Source: Bradyrhizobium sp. YR681
Lineage (GTDB): Bacteria; Pseudomonadota; Alphaproteobacteria; Rhizobiales; Xanthobacteraceae
Length of the DNA stretch: 48,545 bases
Direction: 5' to 3'
Assembly (NCBI RefSeq): GCF_000282615.1
Contig: NZ_AKIY01000283.1
Coordinates: 1 to 48,545 of the forward strand
In this document: in pieces, positions 14,362 to 22,134 of the stretch
How the letters are laid out: each line of letters begins with the position of its first letter
Numbering within the stretch: position 1 is the stretch's first letter
Notes under the pieces: generated by a model
The model's input: only the letters and a program-made list of their open reading frames with translations
What the model was told of the DNA's origin: nothing
Database searches by the model: none
Translations under genes and position numbers: made by a program

Positions 14362-15015
14362 TCATCCTGCTTTGCTGGGCACAGGCGTGTTGAGCAGCTG
14401 CTGCTCCCACAGGTACGCGATGCCGCTCCCGCCGGCATGCTGCTTGATCACCTCGGTCAGCGCGACAGCCTGCTCGGTCCTGGCCCAGTCGCGCTGCCAT
14501 TCGGCCGCCAGCGCCAGCCAGGTCATCATGTTTGCGCCGGCCGCGATCATGCGCTGGATTGCGACCTCGTGGGCCTCGACCGAAACGGCGCCCGAGGCAT
14601 CGGTGATGACAGTGACATCCCAGCCTTCGCCGAGAGCCTGAATCGTCGGCATCGCGACGCAGATTTCGGTCCACAGGCCCGCGATGATCAGTTGCTTGCG
14701 GCCCGTTGCCCTGACCGCGTCCACCACCTTCCGATCCTGCCAGGTGTTGATGAGCGTCCGGTCGATCACTTCCTGGCCAGGGAACACATCCGTAATTTGC
14801 GGAAAGAGGAGACCGCCCCGCTCAGCGAGCACGGTGGTCAGGATCGTGGGGACGCCGAAGGCCTTGGCGGCCTTTGCCAGGCCCGTCGTGTTGTTGATCA
14901 CCATCTGCGGCTCGTGGCTGTTCACGTTCGCGAGCTGGTACGGTTGGTGGTCAATCAGGACGAGTACCGAATCTTCAGGACGAAGAAGCGAAGCAAGGCC
15001 GTTACGAAAAGTCAT
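14362..15015 (-). CDS. Isochorismatase-family (YcaC-like) cysteine hydrolase
   Basis: A 217-residue cysteine hydrolase of the isochorismatase/nicotinamidase superfamily. V-L-V-L-I-D-H-Q-P-Y supplies the catalytic Asp, I-N-T-W-Q-D-R-K-V-V is the family helix, and G-L-W-T-E-I-C-V-A-M carries the nucleophilic Cys before the characteristic D-A-S-G-A-V. The YcaC group has no settled substrate. The Met at 15015 gives the normal length; upstream codons to 15192 are in frame but belong to the divergent promoter region. A LysR regulator starts 138 bp away on the other strand and is the likely controller. Confidence 0.9.
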   Translation of the reverse strand: MTFRNGLASLLRPEDSVLVLIDHQPYQLANVNSHEPQMVINNTTGLAKAAKAFGVPTILTTVLAERGGLLFPQITDVFPGQEVIDRTLINTWQDRKVVDAVRATGRKQLIIAGLWTEICVAMPTIQALGEGWDVTVITDASGAVSVEAHEVAIQRMIAAGANMMTWLALAAEWQRDWARTEQAVALTEVIKQHAGGSGIAYLWEQQLLNTPVPSKAG

Positions 15016-15152
15016 TGTCACATCCTTTGCTGCCGTTGTGAGCGGCACTGGTTTTTCGAAGACATACGCCTGCGACGACGTTGCCTCGGACGGACATTGG
15101 CGTTCCCAAACGCGATGCGGTAGCGTCGCTTCGTGGCACGCTGTGTCGCGAA

Positions 15153-16049
15153 ATGAGGAACGTTGAATTGGATATCGAAGAGATCCGGACATTCGTCGAA
15201 GTTGCTGACGCTGGCGGGATTTCGTCCGCTGCGCTCCGGCTCGGCGTGTCCAAATCGATCGTCAGTCGCAGGCTGTTCCGGCTTGAAGCGGAACTTGGCG
15301 TCCAGCTCCTTGCACGAAGCACCCGCGGGGCTGCTCTCACGGAAGCCGGAGTCACTTTCCGAGACTATGCAGCCAGAGTTCGCGCCGAGATCGACATGGC
15401 CAGGGAAGCGATCCTACCCGCCGGTGACCTTCGCGGCCGCTTGCGGGTTGCAGTGCCGCTTTCTTTCGGCCCGACTCACTTCGCGCCCATTCTCGCGGAA
15501 ATGGCCCGCCGCCACCCCCAGCTCCAGATCCACACCTGCTACAGTGACCGCTTCGTCGATCTCATCACGGACGGTTATGATTGTGCGATACGGATCGGCT
15601 ATCTCCAGGACTCCAACTTGATCGCAAGACGCATCGGACCGATCCACGGGAAGCTTGTCGCAAGCCCCGACTACATCAAGGCGCGCGGGTCGCCCAAGAC
15701 GCCGGAGGAACTCGTGGCCCATGAGGCCCTCATGCAAGGCACTGAAGCCTGGCAGCTCACGGACGGCGACAAGATCATCACAGTTCATCCGCAGGGGCGC
15801 TTCAAGGCCGACAACGGCACGGCCCTGATCGCCGCAGCGACAGCAGGACTGGGGATTGCGTATCTCCCCGACCGCCTCACTCATGAATATATCGCCTCCG
15901 GAGCGCTTGTGCCGGTCATGACGAATTATCCCCCGCCGCCGGCGGGGGCCTATGTGATCCGCCCGCCGGGTCAGCATCCCGCACGGAAGATACGCGTGCT
16001 CACCGAACTGCTGATCGAGTATTGCGAACCGGCTCCGCAGCCGGCGTGA
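15153..16049 (+). CDS. LysR-family transcriptional regulator
   Basis: A 298-residue LysR protein. The N-terminal helix-turn-helix is I-R-T-F-V-E-V-A-D-A-G-G-I-S-S-A-A-L-R-L, then V-S-R-R-L-F-R-L-E-A-E-L-G-V-Q-L-L. The substrate domain follows from about residue 90 (R-V-A-V-P-L-S-F-G, A-T-A-G-L-G-I-A-Y-L-P). The ATG at 15153 is listed, but GAGGAA sits 7 nt before an in-frame TTG at 15168 that gives L-D-I-E-E-I-R, so the real start may be there. Divergent from the YcaC-like hydrolase, its presumed target. Confidence 0.88.
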   Translation: MRNVELDIEEIRTFVEVADAGGISSAALRLGVSKSIVSRRLFRLEAELGVQLLARSTRGAALTEAGVTFRDYAARVRAEIDMAREAILPAGDLRGRLRVAVPLSFGPTHFAPILAEMARRHPQLQIHTCYSDRFVDLITDGYDCAIRIGYLQDSNLIARRIGPIHGKLVASPDYIKARGSPKTPEELVAHEALMQGTEAWQLTDGDKIITVHPQGRFKADNGTALIAAATAGLGIAYLPDRLTHEYIASGALVPVMTNYPPPPAGAYVIRPPGQHPARKIRVLTELLIEYCEPAPQPA

Positions 16050-16082
16050 GCTCGCTTCCGCGCCACGAAGTTCGCGATGCGC

Positions 16083-16445
16083 TCAGGCCCTCTTCCCGCT
16101 CCGCTTGGTGATCGGCGCCTTGCGACGCTCCCGCTTGCCGCGTGCGATCTCGGTTGCCAGTGCGTCCAGCTTCGGCTCCCAGAAATTGCGGAACTGACCG
16201 ATCCACGCATCCACCGAACGAAGGCCTGCAACGTCGACCGAGTAGAGTCGTCTCTGCGCCTCCGCCCGAACCGTCGCAAAGCCGCTCTCGCGCAGCACCT
16301 TGAGGTGCTGCGACACGGCTGCCTGCGTGATCCCGAACTCCGCTCCGATCGCCTCGACGACCTCGCCGGACGCCATCTCCCCGGGCGCGAGCAACTCGAG
16401 GATGCGACGGCGCACGGGATCGGCGAGGACCTCGAAGATCTGCAT
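16083..16445 (-). CDS. ArsR-family winged-helix repressor
   Basis: A 120-residue ArsR/SmtB regulator: L-A-D-P-V-R-R-R-I-L-E-L-L, then G-I-T-Q-A-A-V-S-Q-H-L-K-V-L-R-E-S-G-F and a wing with R-R-L-Y-S-V. No cysteine metal site is visible, so it belongs to the metal-independent group usually paired with SRPBCC proteins. Its ATG shares one base with the SRPBCC stop (TGATG), showing translational coupling. The C-terminal tail is strongly basic. An ATATAA-N8-TTATAT repeat over the operon promoter is its probable binding site. Confidence 0.92.
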   Translation of the reverse strand: MQIFEVLADPVRRRILELLAPGEMASGEVVEAIGAEFGITQAAVSQHLKVLRESGFATVRAEAQRRLYSVDVAGLRSVDAWIGQFRNFWEPKLDALATEIARGKRERRKAPITKRSGKRA

Positions 16446-17107
16446 CAGCTTCCCGTACCGGGATGCGCGACGTCAGGTGGCGTCTCGCCGCGATAGAAGG
16501 CGATGGTGCGGTCCGAGCGCTGCTTCGCCGTGTCGGGATCGACCCCGCTTGCGACATGCGCTGCACGCCAATACTCGCCGCTCGTCGTCATGAAATCCTT
16601 GCCCGCAGGAGAGCCCATCCACGCCTCGGCCGTCTCGTGGTCGACCGATGCGCCGGTCGCAACATATCGCTCAAGGCCAGCAATGGCGAGGTCCCAACCG
16701 ATACCCACAGCACCGGGACCGAACTGATTCCAATGGTCCTCGATGATCGCGGTGTGCTCCAGCGTCAAACGCGCCTGATCCCGTTCTGCCGCGAGCTTGA
16801 CGTCGATCCAGCTCACCGAGCCTGAGAATTCCCACGTCGCGGCGAAATGAGTCGGCGGCGTGCACGCTGTGATGGAGCCGCCCGCATTTCCCTTCAGCTG
16901 GTACCGTCCGCCGAGCTCGAGGTCGCCCTCGACCGGCAGGAACCAGCGCGGAATGCGTTGCTTGCTGGTGATCGCGTCCCAGAGATCGTCGACGCTCGTC
17001 TCGTAGAGCCGCGTCAGGGTCACCGTGCTCGCCGGCTTTCCGTCCTTCTCGAAATTCGTCACTGAGCGGGTGACAAGCCCCAATAGCCTGGCGGCGTCGA
17101 TCTCCAT
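16445..17107 (-). CDS. SRPBCC (AHSA1-like) domain protein
   Basis: A 220-residue SRPBCC/START-fold protein of the AHSA1 type: T-R-L-Y-E-T-S-V-D-D-L-W-D-A-I-T, then W-F-L-P-V-E-G-D-L-E-L-G-G-R-Y, L-T-L-E-H-T-A, and W-D-L-A-I-A-G-L-E-R-Y. A C-terminal extension of about 50 residues after the fold is also seen in rhizobial relatives. AGGAGG lies before the ATG at 17107. It is the first gene of a two-gene operon with the ArsR gene. These hydrophobic-pocket proteins bind small ligands or chaperone clients; the ligand is unknown. Confidence 0.88.
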   Translation of the reverse strand: MEIDAARLLGLVTRSVTNFEKDGKPASTVTLTRLYETSVDDLWDAITSKQRIPRWFLPVEGDLELGGRYQLKGNAGGSITACTPPTHFAATWEFSGSVSWIDVKLAAERDQARLTLEHTAIIEDHWNQFGPGAVGIGWDLAIAGLERYVATGASVDHETAEAWMGSPAGKDFMTTSGEYWRAAHVASGVDPDTAKQRSDRTIAFYRGETPPDVAHPGTGS

Positions 17108-17137
17108 TGCGGTCCTCCTGTTCGCTTCCCTGGAAGA

Positions 17138-17176
17138 TAAATATCGATCACCGCTTATATAAGTCAATAATTATAT
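17138..17176 (-). promoter_or_regulatory. Promoter with ArsR operator for the SRPBCC-arsR operon
   Basis: On the minus strand TTGACT (17167-17162) and TATTTA (17143-17138) are separated by 18 bp. A perfect inverted repeat, ATATAA (17157-17162), 8-bp spacer, TTATAT (17171-17176), covers the -35 box, where ArsR binding would block polymerase. The stretch is strikingly AT-rich for this window. Confidence 0.65.
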
Positions 17177-17206
17177 TAGGACGAACCGGATTCCGCCGGG
17201 TTCCAG

Positions 17207-17878
17207 CTAACGAACGGCCTCGATCCCGGCCAGGATGAGATCGACACCGGCGAGGAATTGCTCGCGGTCGTCGTGGTCGCGCAGCTGCGCCGCCATCTGT
17301 CGCACGAACGGATATTTTGCGGGGTCTTGCGCTCTCCACCGCGCCGCGACGGAGGCGAGGAAGGCCGATCGATCCGTACCGGGGGCGACGAGCCGCGCGT
17401 TTGCGGCGTTCTGTCCGGCAACCCCGAGGATGTAGTGCAAGAGCGCGGTCACGGAGTTGAACTGCGCCGCGTCGGGTCCGCCGAGCGCGCTGAGTTGCCC
17501 GCTGACGCTCTCGATGATCTCCAGCGTCGCGGGCCGCCACGGCTCGCGAAAGAGCTGGGAACCGACCCAGGGATGCGCGTCGATGGCGTCGAAAATGCCG
17601 AGCGCAATCGCGCGGATCGCCTCTCGCGGCCCCGTGCCGCCGGCCACGGCAGTGATGACACGGGCGATGACCTCATCGGCGGCCGCAGCCAACAGCTCGC
17701 TCTTGTCAGCGACGTGCCAGTAGATCGCCCCACTCCCCGTTGCCAGTCTTGCCGCGAGCGCGCGGACAGTCAGCGCGCCCTCGCCGCCGGCGTCGAGAAT
17801 ATCGATCGCGGCCGCGATGATCCGCTCGCGGGACAATGCGTCGGTGCGCCGTTCGACTCGCTTGGTCTTCCTTGCCAT
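17207..17878 (-). CDS. TetR-family repressor, probable controller of the Tet(X)-like gene
   Basis: A 223-residue TetR regulator with a strongly basic start (M-A-R-K-T-K-R-V-E-R-R). The helix-turn-helix is I-I-A-A-A-I-D-I-L-D-A-G-G-E-G-A-L-T-V-R-A-L, then G-S-G-A-I-Y-W-H-V-A-D-K-S-E-L-L. The I-Y-W-H-V recognition helix and the long C-terminal domain resemble the TetR_C branch that includes tetracycline-type repressors. An ATG at 17887 is also possible. It is divergent from the flavin monooxygenase at 17958, with two palindromic boxes in the gap. Confidence 0.9.
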   Translation of the reverse strand: MARKTKRVERRTDALSRERIIAAAIDILDAGGEGALTVRALAARLATGSGAIYWHVADKSELLAAAADEVIARVITAVAGGTGPREAIRAIALGIFDAIDAHPWVGSQLFREPWRPATLEIIESVSGQLSALGGPDAAQFNSVTALLHYILGVAGQNAANARLVAPGTDRSAFLASVAARWRAQDPAKYPFVRQMAAQLRDHDDREQFLAGVDLILAGIEAVR

Positions 17879-17897
17879 GAACGCCATCTTGACATGA

Positions 17898-17935
17898 ATG
17901 GAACGTTGCTCCAATACAATGGAACATCGTTCCAT
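17898..17935. promoter_or_regulatory. Tandem TetR operators
   Basis: ATGGAAC-ATC-GTTCCAT (17919-17935) is a perfect 7-bp inverted repeat. TGGAAC-GTT-GCTCCA (17899-17913) is the same box with one mismatch. Their centres are 21 bp apart, two helical turns, so two dimers could sit on the same DNA face between the divergent start codons. Confidence 0.78.
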
Positions 17936-17957
17936 AAAGCTTCGTAAAGGACCTCCG

Positions 17958-19097
17958 ATGACACCACCGGTCACGATTGTCGGTGCCGGCCTCGGCGGCC
18001 TCACCCTCGCGCGCGTGCTTCATCGTCACGACATTCCCGTCGCGGTCTACGAGGCCGAGGCTTCGGCGATGGCGCGGACGCAAGGCGGGATGCTCGACAT
18101 TCACGACGACAGCGGACAGCTCGCTCTCAAGGACGCAGGCCTGTTCGATGAATTCAGCGCGCTCATCCATCCGGGCGGACAAGCCTCGCGCACGCTCGAC
18201 CAGCACGGCGAGGTGTTGATCGAGGAGCCCGACGACGGCACAGGCGGAAGGCCCGAGGTGCACCGGGGCGCCCTGCGGGGCATCCTGCTGGACTCCCTGC
18301 CCGCCGAAACGATCCGATGGGGAAAGAAGCTCGTGAGTGTCGTTGCGCGCGGCGACGGGCGCCACGAGCTGACATTTGCGGACGGATCGAGCGTCAGCAC
18401 CGAACTGCTCGTCGGCGCCGATGGCGCCTGGTCGAAGGTTCGGCCGCTGCTCTCGGGCGAAATGCCAAAATACACCGGCACGTCCTTCATCGAGACTTAT
18501 CTGCGCGACGCCGACGCGCGGCACCGGGCTGCGGCCGAAGCCGTCGGCGGCGGCGCAATGTTCGCGCTCGCGCCCGGCAAGGGCATTTTTGCGCATCGCG
18601 AGCCGGGCAGCGTGCTCCACGCCTATATCGCGCTGAACCGTTCGGCCGAATGGATCGCGGCGATCGACTTCAGCGATGTGCCGGCAACGACTTCGCGCAT
18701 CGCAGCCGAGTTCGACGGCTGGGCGCCGGCGCTCACCGCGCTGATCACCGACACCGATACGCCACCGGTGCTGCGTATGCTGCACACGCTGCCGAACGAC
18801 CATCGCTGGGATCGCGTGGCGGGGGTGACCCTGCTCGGCGATGCCGCGCATCTGATGCCGCCCGCGGGCGAAGGCGCGAACCTTGCCATGCTCGACGGCG
18901 CCGAACTCGGCAAAGCCATCGCCGCCCGCCCCGACGACATCGAAGCCGCCCTTGCAACCTACGAAAACGCGATGTTCTCCCGCAGCGGAGCAGCCGCGGT
19001 GGGCGCGCATGAGATCCTGGAGCTATGCCTCGGCGAACGCGCGCCGTTCAGCCTTGTGGAGTTTTTTAGCGGCATGCGCGGGCCGAAGCACGGCTGA
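17958..19097 (+). CDS. Tet(X)-like FAD-dependent monooxygenase
   Basis: A 379-residue class A flavoprotein monooxygenase. The Rossmann loop G-A-G-L-G-G (9-14) with Glu32, V-H-R-G-A-L-R near residue 103, G-A-D-G-A-W-S-K-V-R (153-162) and the FAD motif G-D-A-A-H-L-M-P-P (294-302) are present. Recalled Tet(X) features align along the length: G-G-x-L-D-x-H-x-x-S-G-Q near residue 45, R-x-x-L-R-x-I-L-L-x-S-L, and Y-E-x-x-M-F near the end. Length also agrees (Tet(X) about 388). Tet(X) enzymes hydroxylate tetracyclines, but many soil homologues act on other aromatics. AAAGGA precedes the ATG at 17958. The divergent TetR and tandem operators imply ligand-induced expression. Confidence 0.88.
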   Translation: MTPPVTIVGAGLGGLTLARVLHRHDIPVAVYEAEASAMARTQGGMLDIHDDSGQLALKDAGLFDEFSALIHPGGQASRTLDQHGEVLIEEPDDGTGGRPEVHRGALRGILLDSLPAETIRWGKKLVSVVARGDGRHELTFADGSSVSTELLVGADGAWSKVRPLLSGEMPKYTGTSFIETYLRDADARHRAAAEAVGGGAMFALAPGKGIFAHREPGSVLHAYIALNRSAEWIAAIDFSDVPATTSRIAAEFDGWAPALTALITDTDTPPVLRMLHTLPNDHRWDRVAGVTLLGDAAHLMPPAGEGANLAMLDGAELGKAIAARPDDIEAALATYENAMFSRSGAAAVGAHEILELCLGERAPFSLVEFFSGMRGPKHG

Positions 19098-19207
19098 GCG
19101 GCTCCAACCGTCCTGCGTCAAACTGCCTTGCGAGCCGAGTGAACAAAACATCTGCTCAAGAGTCTATCGTCGACGCCGCCAAGTTTTGGCCCAAGACGGA
19201 AGAATCC

Positions 19208-19558
19208 ATGAAAGTTCGCAAATTCACCATCGACGATGCTTCGTTCGACCGCTCGCCGGGACAGGACGGCGACATTTTTGCCGGGAACGTGATCGACCAG
19301 CGTCACGGCGGACCGATCACCATCGGCTTCGGCCGCTATGGACCAAATCAGACTCTCGACGAAAGGGTCTCGGTCGACGACGTCATGCTCGTCTTGGAAG
19401 GCAAGCTCTCGGTAACGAGTGACGGAAACACCGTCACCGCAGGTCCCGGCGAGATCGTCTACATGCCGAAGGGCGAGACGGTCACCATCCGCTCGCACGA
19501 GCAAGGCGCCGTCACCGCCTACGTGACCTATCCGCATTGGCAGGAAGCACGCGATTGA
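19208..19558 (+). CDS. EutQ-like cupin-domain protein
   Basis: A 116-residue single cupin starting M-K-V-R-K-F-T-I-D-D at 19208. The core D-V-M-L-V-L-E-G-K-L-S-V-T-S and G-P-G-E-I-V-Y-M-P-K-G-E-T-V-T-I match EutQ/ethanolamine-type cupins. The usual His metal ligands of motif 1 are not evident, so metal binding is doubtful. A longer form from GTG at 19139 is in frame, but GGAAGA sits before the ATG. It follows the Tet(X)-like gene by 110 bp in the same direction and might be cotranscribed. Confidence 0.75.
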   Translation: MKVRKFTIDDASFDRSPGQDGDIFAGNVIDQRHGGPITIGFGRYGPNQTLDERVSVDDVMLVLEGKLSVTSDGNTVTAGPGEIVYMPKGETVTIRSHEQGAVTAYVTYPHWQEARD

Positions 19559-19629
19559 GCGCGGTCCGGGAGGGCGGTTGAGCGAAACTTGATCCGCCTT
19601 CAGGGTGCCATCCGCCCGACGCGCCGCGG

Positions 19630-20511
19630 CTATTTCAGCGGCAGGAAAACGTCCGCGACCGCCTCGTGCTCCGGCACCTCCGGAAACAGGCTCAGCCGCT
19701 GGCAATAGATCGGGAAGTCGCGGGCTTCCTCGCCGCTGGCCGGAAGCCAGTCGCGATAAAGATACAGTGCTGCCGGCTCCAGATTGTCGGTGTGGCCGAC
19801 GACGCGCAGCACGGCACAGCGTCCGCCCGGGATCTCGCCGGCCTTGATCTCGTCGCCGTTCGCCGCGATCGGCCGGTCGGTCCCCACACAAAGGTCCGTG
19901 CTGTAATCGCCAGGCGATGCGGGCCGCCGCTCGGAGCGCCAGACAGTGAAGGTCGGGCTCGCGCTGGGGTGCAGGCCCGCTGCCCTGCGCCAGGCGATGA
20001 AGCGACGGATGGTGTCGCCGAGCGTCGCCGGGTCGCCGCGATGTTCCATGATCGCGACCTTCGTCGTGGGCACGTCACGGATCGTCACGTCGCTGGTCGT
20101 GTAGGTCGTCTGCATGAGCTTGCTCCTCGCGATATCGAAAGGCCCGAAGGCCGCAAGCCACGGCTCCCAATCCGGCGATTTCCGGAACGACGACGGCGAT
20201 TGCCCGAACCGTTGCCGAAAGGCGCGGGCGAAGGCATCCGGTGCGTCGTAGCCGGCATCCATCGCGATGTCAGTGACGCTTTCGTCGTCCCTGTAGGCCA
20301 GCCGGTGCGAAGCGCGCTTCAGACGGGCCAGCTGGACATAGCGATGCACTGACAACCCGAAGGTCGCCGCGAATTGCCGGTGGAAATGAAATTTCGAGAA
20401 GGCCGCAACGCCGCTCAAGCTGTCCAGGTCCAGATCAGCGTCGAGATGCCGGTCGATATGGTCCAGCACCCGTCGCATCCGGTCCTGATAGTTTTGCAGC
20501 GCCGCCGTCAT
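19630..20511 (-). CDS. AraC-family regulator with GyrI-like effector domain
   Basis: A 293-residue regulator with two N-terminal AraC helix-turn-helix motifs (L-S-G-V-A-A-F-S-K-F-H-F-H-R-Q-F, then V-T-D-I-A-M-D-A-G-Y-D-A-P-D-A-F-A-R-A-F-R-Q-R-F-G) and a C-terminal GyrI/Rob-type pocket domain (V-A-I-M-E-H-R-G-D, G-G-R-C-A-V-L-R-V-V-G-H, Y-R-D-W-L-P-A-S-G). Such N-terminal-HTH proteins (SoxS/Rob/MmsR-like organisation) sense hydrophobic drugs or metabolites through the GyrI part. GGAGGG precedes the ATG. No divergent target abuts it; a palindromic repeat lies just upstream. Confidence 0.9.
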   Translation of the reverse strand: MTAALQNYQDRMRRVLDHIDRHLDADLDLDSLSGVAAFSKFHFHRQFAATFGLSVHRYVQLARLKRASHRLAYRDDESVTDIAMDAGYDAPDAFARAFRQRFGQSPSSFRKSPDWEPWLAAFGPFDIARSKLMQTTYTTSDVTIRDVPTTKVAIMEHRGDPATLGDTIRRFIAWRRAAGLHPSASPTFTVWRSERRPASPGDYSTDLCVGTDRPIAANGDEIKAGEIPGGRCAVLRVVGHTDNLEPAALYLYRDWLPASGEEARDFPIYCQRLSLFPEVPEHEAVADVFLPLK

Positions 20512-20590
20512 CGTCCCTCCTCCGTGGCGGCTTCAGTTAGCGGCGGACGGCCATGATGCGCTCGACCGATCTTGCGGTTCGGCAGCACCC

Positions 20591-20694
20591 GTAGCCCGGA
20601 TGGAGCGCAGCGCAATCCGGGGTTCGTCCCGCGCAGGCAGTCGCGCGAAGCGGTTGGTCTGTCCCGGATTACGCTATCGCTCCATCCGGGCTAC
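20591..20694. repeat. Dispersed palindromic repeat (Bradyrhizobium-type)
   Basis: GTAGCCCGGATGGAGCG (20591-20607) and its perfect 17-bp complement (20678-20694) enclose a second pair, AGCGCAATCCGGG and CCCGGATTACGCT (20663-20675), with one mismatch. The whole folds into a long hairpin with an approximately 40-nt loop. I recall this sequence type as a common intergenic element of Bradyrhizobium chromosomes. It fills most of the 203-bp gap between the AraC and hydrolase genes. Confidence 0.8.
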
Positions 20695-20714
20695 GAAGAG
20701 GCCAAGTCGCGCCC

Positions 20715-21968
20715 CTACCCGCCCGCCATCAGCTGCTTGGCCAGCGCCATATAGGCCGGCAGCGTCACGGGATCGTTGGCGGCGTTGCCCGCGACGGGGT
20801 GCGAAGCGTAGCGCGCGATCACCATCTCGGCCCTGGGATCGACATAGATGCCCTGACCGTACACGCCGCGCGCCATGTAGGCGCCGTGGGCGTTGTGCGT
20901 CACCCACCATTGATTGCGATAGGAAGCGCCGGGCAAGGTGGTGTAGCCGGCCGGCTTGAATTTTTCGGGATCGCCACCGCGCGCGATGTCCTCGACCACC
21001 TGTGACGGCACGATCTGGCGGCCATTGAAGCGGCCGTGATTGCGCATGGTCTCGCCGAAGCGGGCGAGATCGCGAAGCGTGGTGGAGAGACCACCTCCTC
21101 CGCTTTCGGTGCCGATGCGGTCGACATGATAATGCGCGTCCTCCTCCGCCCCCATCGGCTGCCAGATTCGCTCGGAGAGAAGATCGGACAGCGTCATGCC
21201 GCTGGCGCGCCTGACGATCCAGGCGAGCACGTCGGTGTTGACGGTCTTGTAGGCAAAGGCCTTGCCGTGCTCGCCCTGCTTCGTCTGTGCAATCAGGAAA
21301 TCGAAGATCGTGGTCGCACCGTCATAATCGGGCGGGATCGGCGCCATGCCGTTGGCGCGCCGCAGGCCCCAGACATGCGAGTTCTTGTCGGTGTAGACCT
21401 CGGTGTATTCGAGCCCGGTGGTCATATCCATGACCTCGTGCACGCGCGCATCGCCAAACGCGCTCGCCTTCAGCTCCGGCACGTAGTCCGTGACGGGCGC
21501 CTGCGGATCGATCCTGCCCTCGGCGACCAGAATGCCCGCGAGCACGCCGGTGAACGACTTCGTCACCGACATTGCGATATGCGGCTTGTGCGGCTTCAGC
21601 GCGCCGAAGTAGCGCTCGTAGATGAGCTTGCCCCGGTGCAGCACCGCGATGCCGTCGGTGTAGGTCTCCTCCAGCATTTTTGCGAAGGTCATGGGCCGGC
21701 CGTCCATGGCGGTGGAGACTGCGCCGCCGAGGTCACGATCCTCGCGCGGCAGCACCGATGCCGGCCCTGCGCCGCGCCAGACATTCACGGTCGGCACCAG
21801 CTGGCGGACGTTGCTCCAGGCCCAGCGCAGTTCGGGGAAGCTGCGGAAGGAGCCGTTCTGGAAGGTGATGGTGCGGTCGGGCGATGGCGGGAAGCCGCGC
21901 ATCCAGCCGAGGGTCTCGGGATCGGTTTCAGTGGCGGATGCGGGCGGGTTGGCGGCGGCGTTGGACAT
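20715..21968 (-). CDS. Serine hydrolase, class C beta-lactamase/NylB (6-aminohexanoate-dimer hydrolase)-like
   Basis: A 417-residue protein of the beta-lactamase/DD-peptidase fold. The S-x-x-K nucleophile motif is S-V-T-K (Ser134, Lys137), and the second catalytic Tyr is probably Tyr240 in F-A-Y-K-T-V-N-T-D-V-L. M-T-T-G-L-E-Y and the C-terminal G-V-Y-G-Q-G-I-Y-V-D-P strand match the NylB/EstB branch rather than true AmpC. No signal peptide is seen, suggesting a cytoplasmic amidase/esterase. The ATG at 21968, with GGAG 9 nt upstream, is favoured over GTG at 21974. Native substrates of this branch are mostly unknown. Confidence 0.88.
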   Translation of the reverse strand: MSNAAANPPASATETDPETLGWMRGFPPSPDRTITFQNGSFRSFPELRWAWSNVRQLVPTVNVWRGAGPASVLPREDRDLGGAVSTAMDGRPMTFAKMLEETYTDGIAVLHRGKLIYERYFGALKPHKPHIAMSVTKSFTGVLAGILVAEGRIDPQAPVTDYVPELKASAFGDARVHEVMDMTTGLEYTEVYTDKNSHVWGLRRANGMAPIPPDYDGATTIFDFLIAQTKQGEHGKAFAYKTVNTDVLAWIVRRASGMTLSDLLSERIWQPMGAEEDAHYHVDRIGTESGGGGLSTTLRDLARFGETMRNHGRFNGRQIVPSQVVEDIARGGDPEKFKPAGYTTLPGASYRNQWWVTHNAHGAYMARGVYGQGIYVDPRAEMVIARYASHPVAGNAANDPVTLPAYMALAKQLMAGG

Positions 21969-22076
21969 GAACACTGGCTCCGGACAGGCGGGGCCGATGT
22001 CGTAACATCAGATGAAATGGCGGACATCCAGCGTTTGTGCTGGGCACCTGCGCGCTGGAGTTGACGGCCACACCTG

Positions 22077-22090
22077 CGACGACGTCGTCG
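22077..22090. promoter_or_regulatory. 14-bp palindrome upstream of the serine hydrolase
   Basis: CGACGACGTCGTCG is a perfect palindrome 109 bp upstream of the serine hydrolase ATG, in the gap after the metalloprotease gene. It could be an operator, but simple-sequence GAC/GTC repeats arise easily in GC-rich DNA. Confidence 0.25.
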
Positions 22091-22134
22091 TAGATGCGGC
22101 CGTCCGTGGGGGCGTCGCTCTTCGACGAAACCGG

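Noticed and set aside
17706..19010. A 434-codon minus-strand frame across the Tet(X)-like gene
   Set aside because: The plus strand holds all FAD motifs; the antisense frame lacks any family feature.
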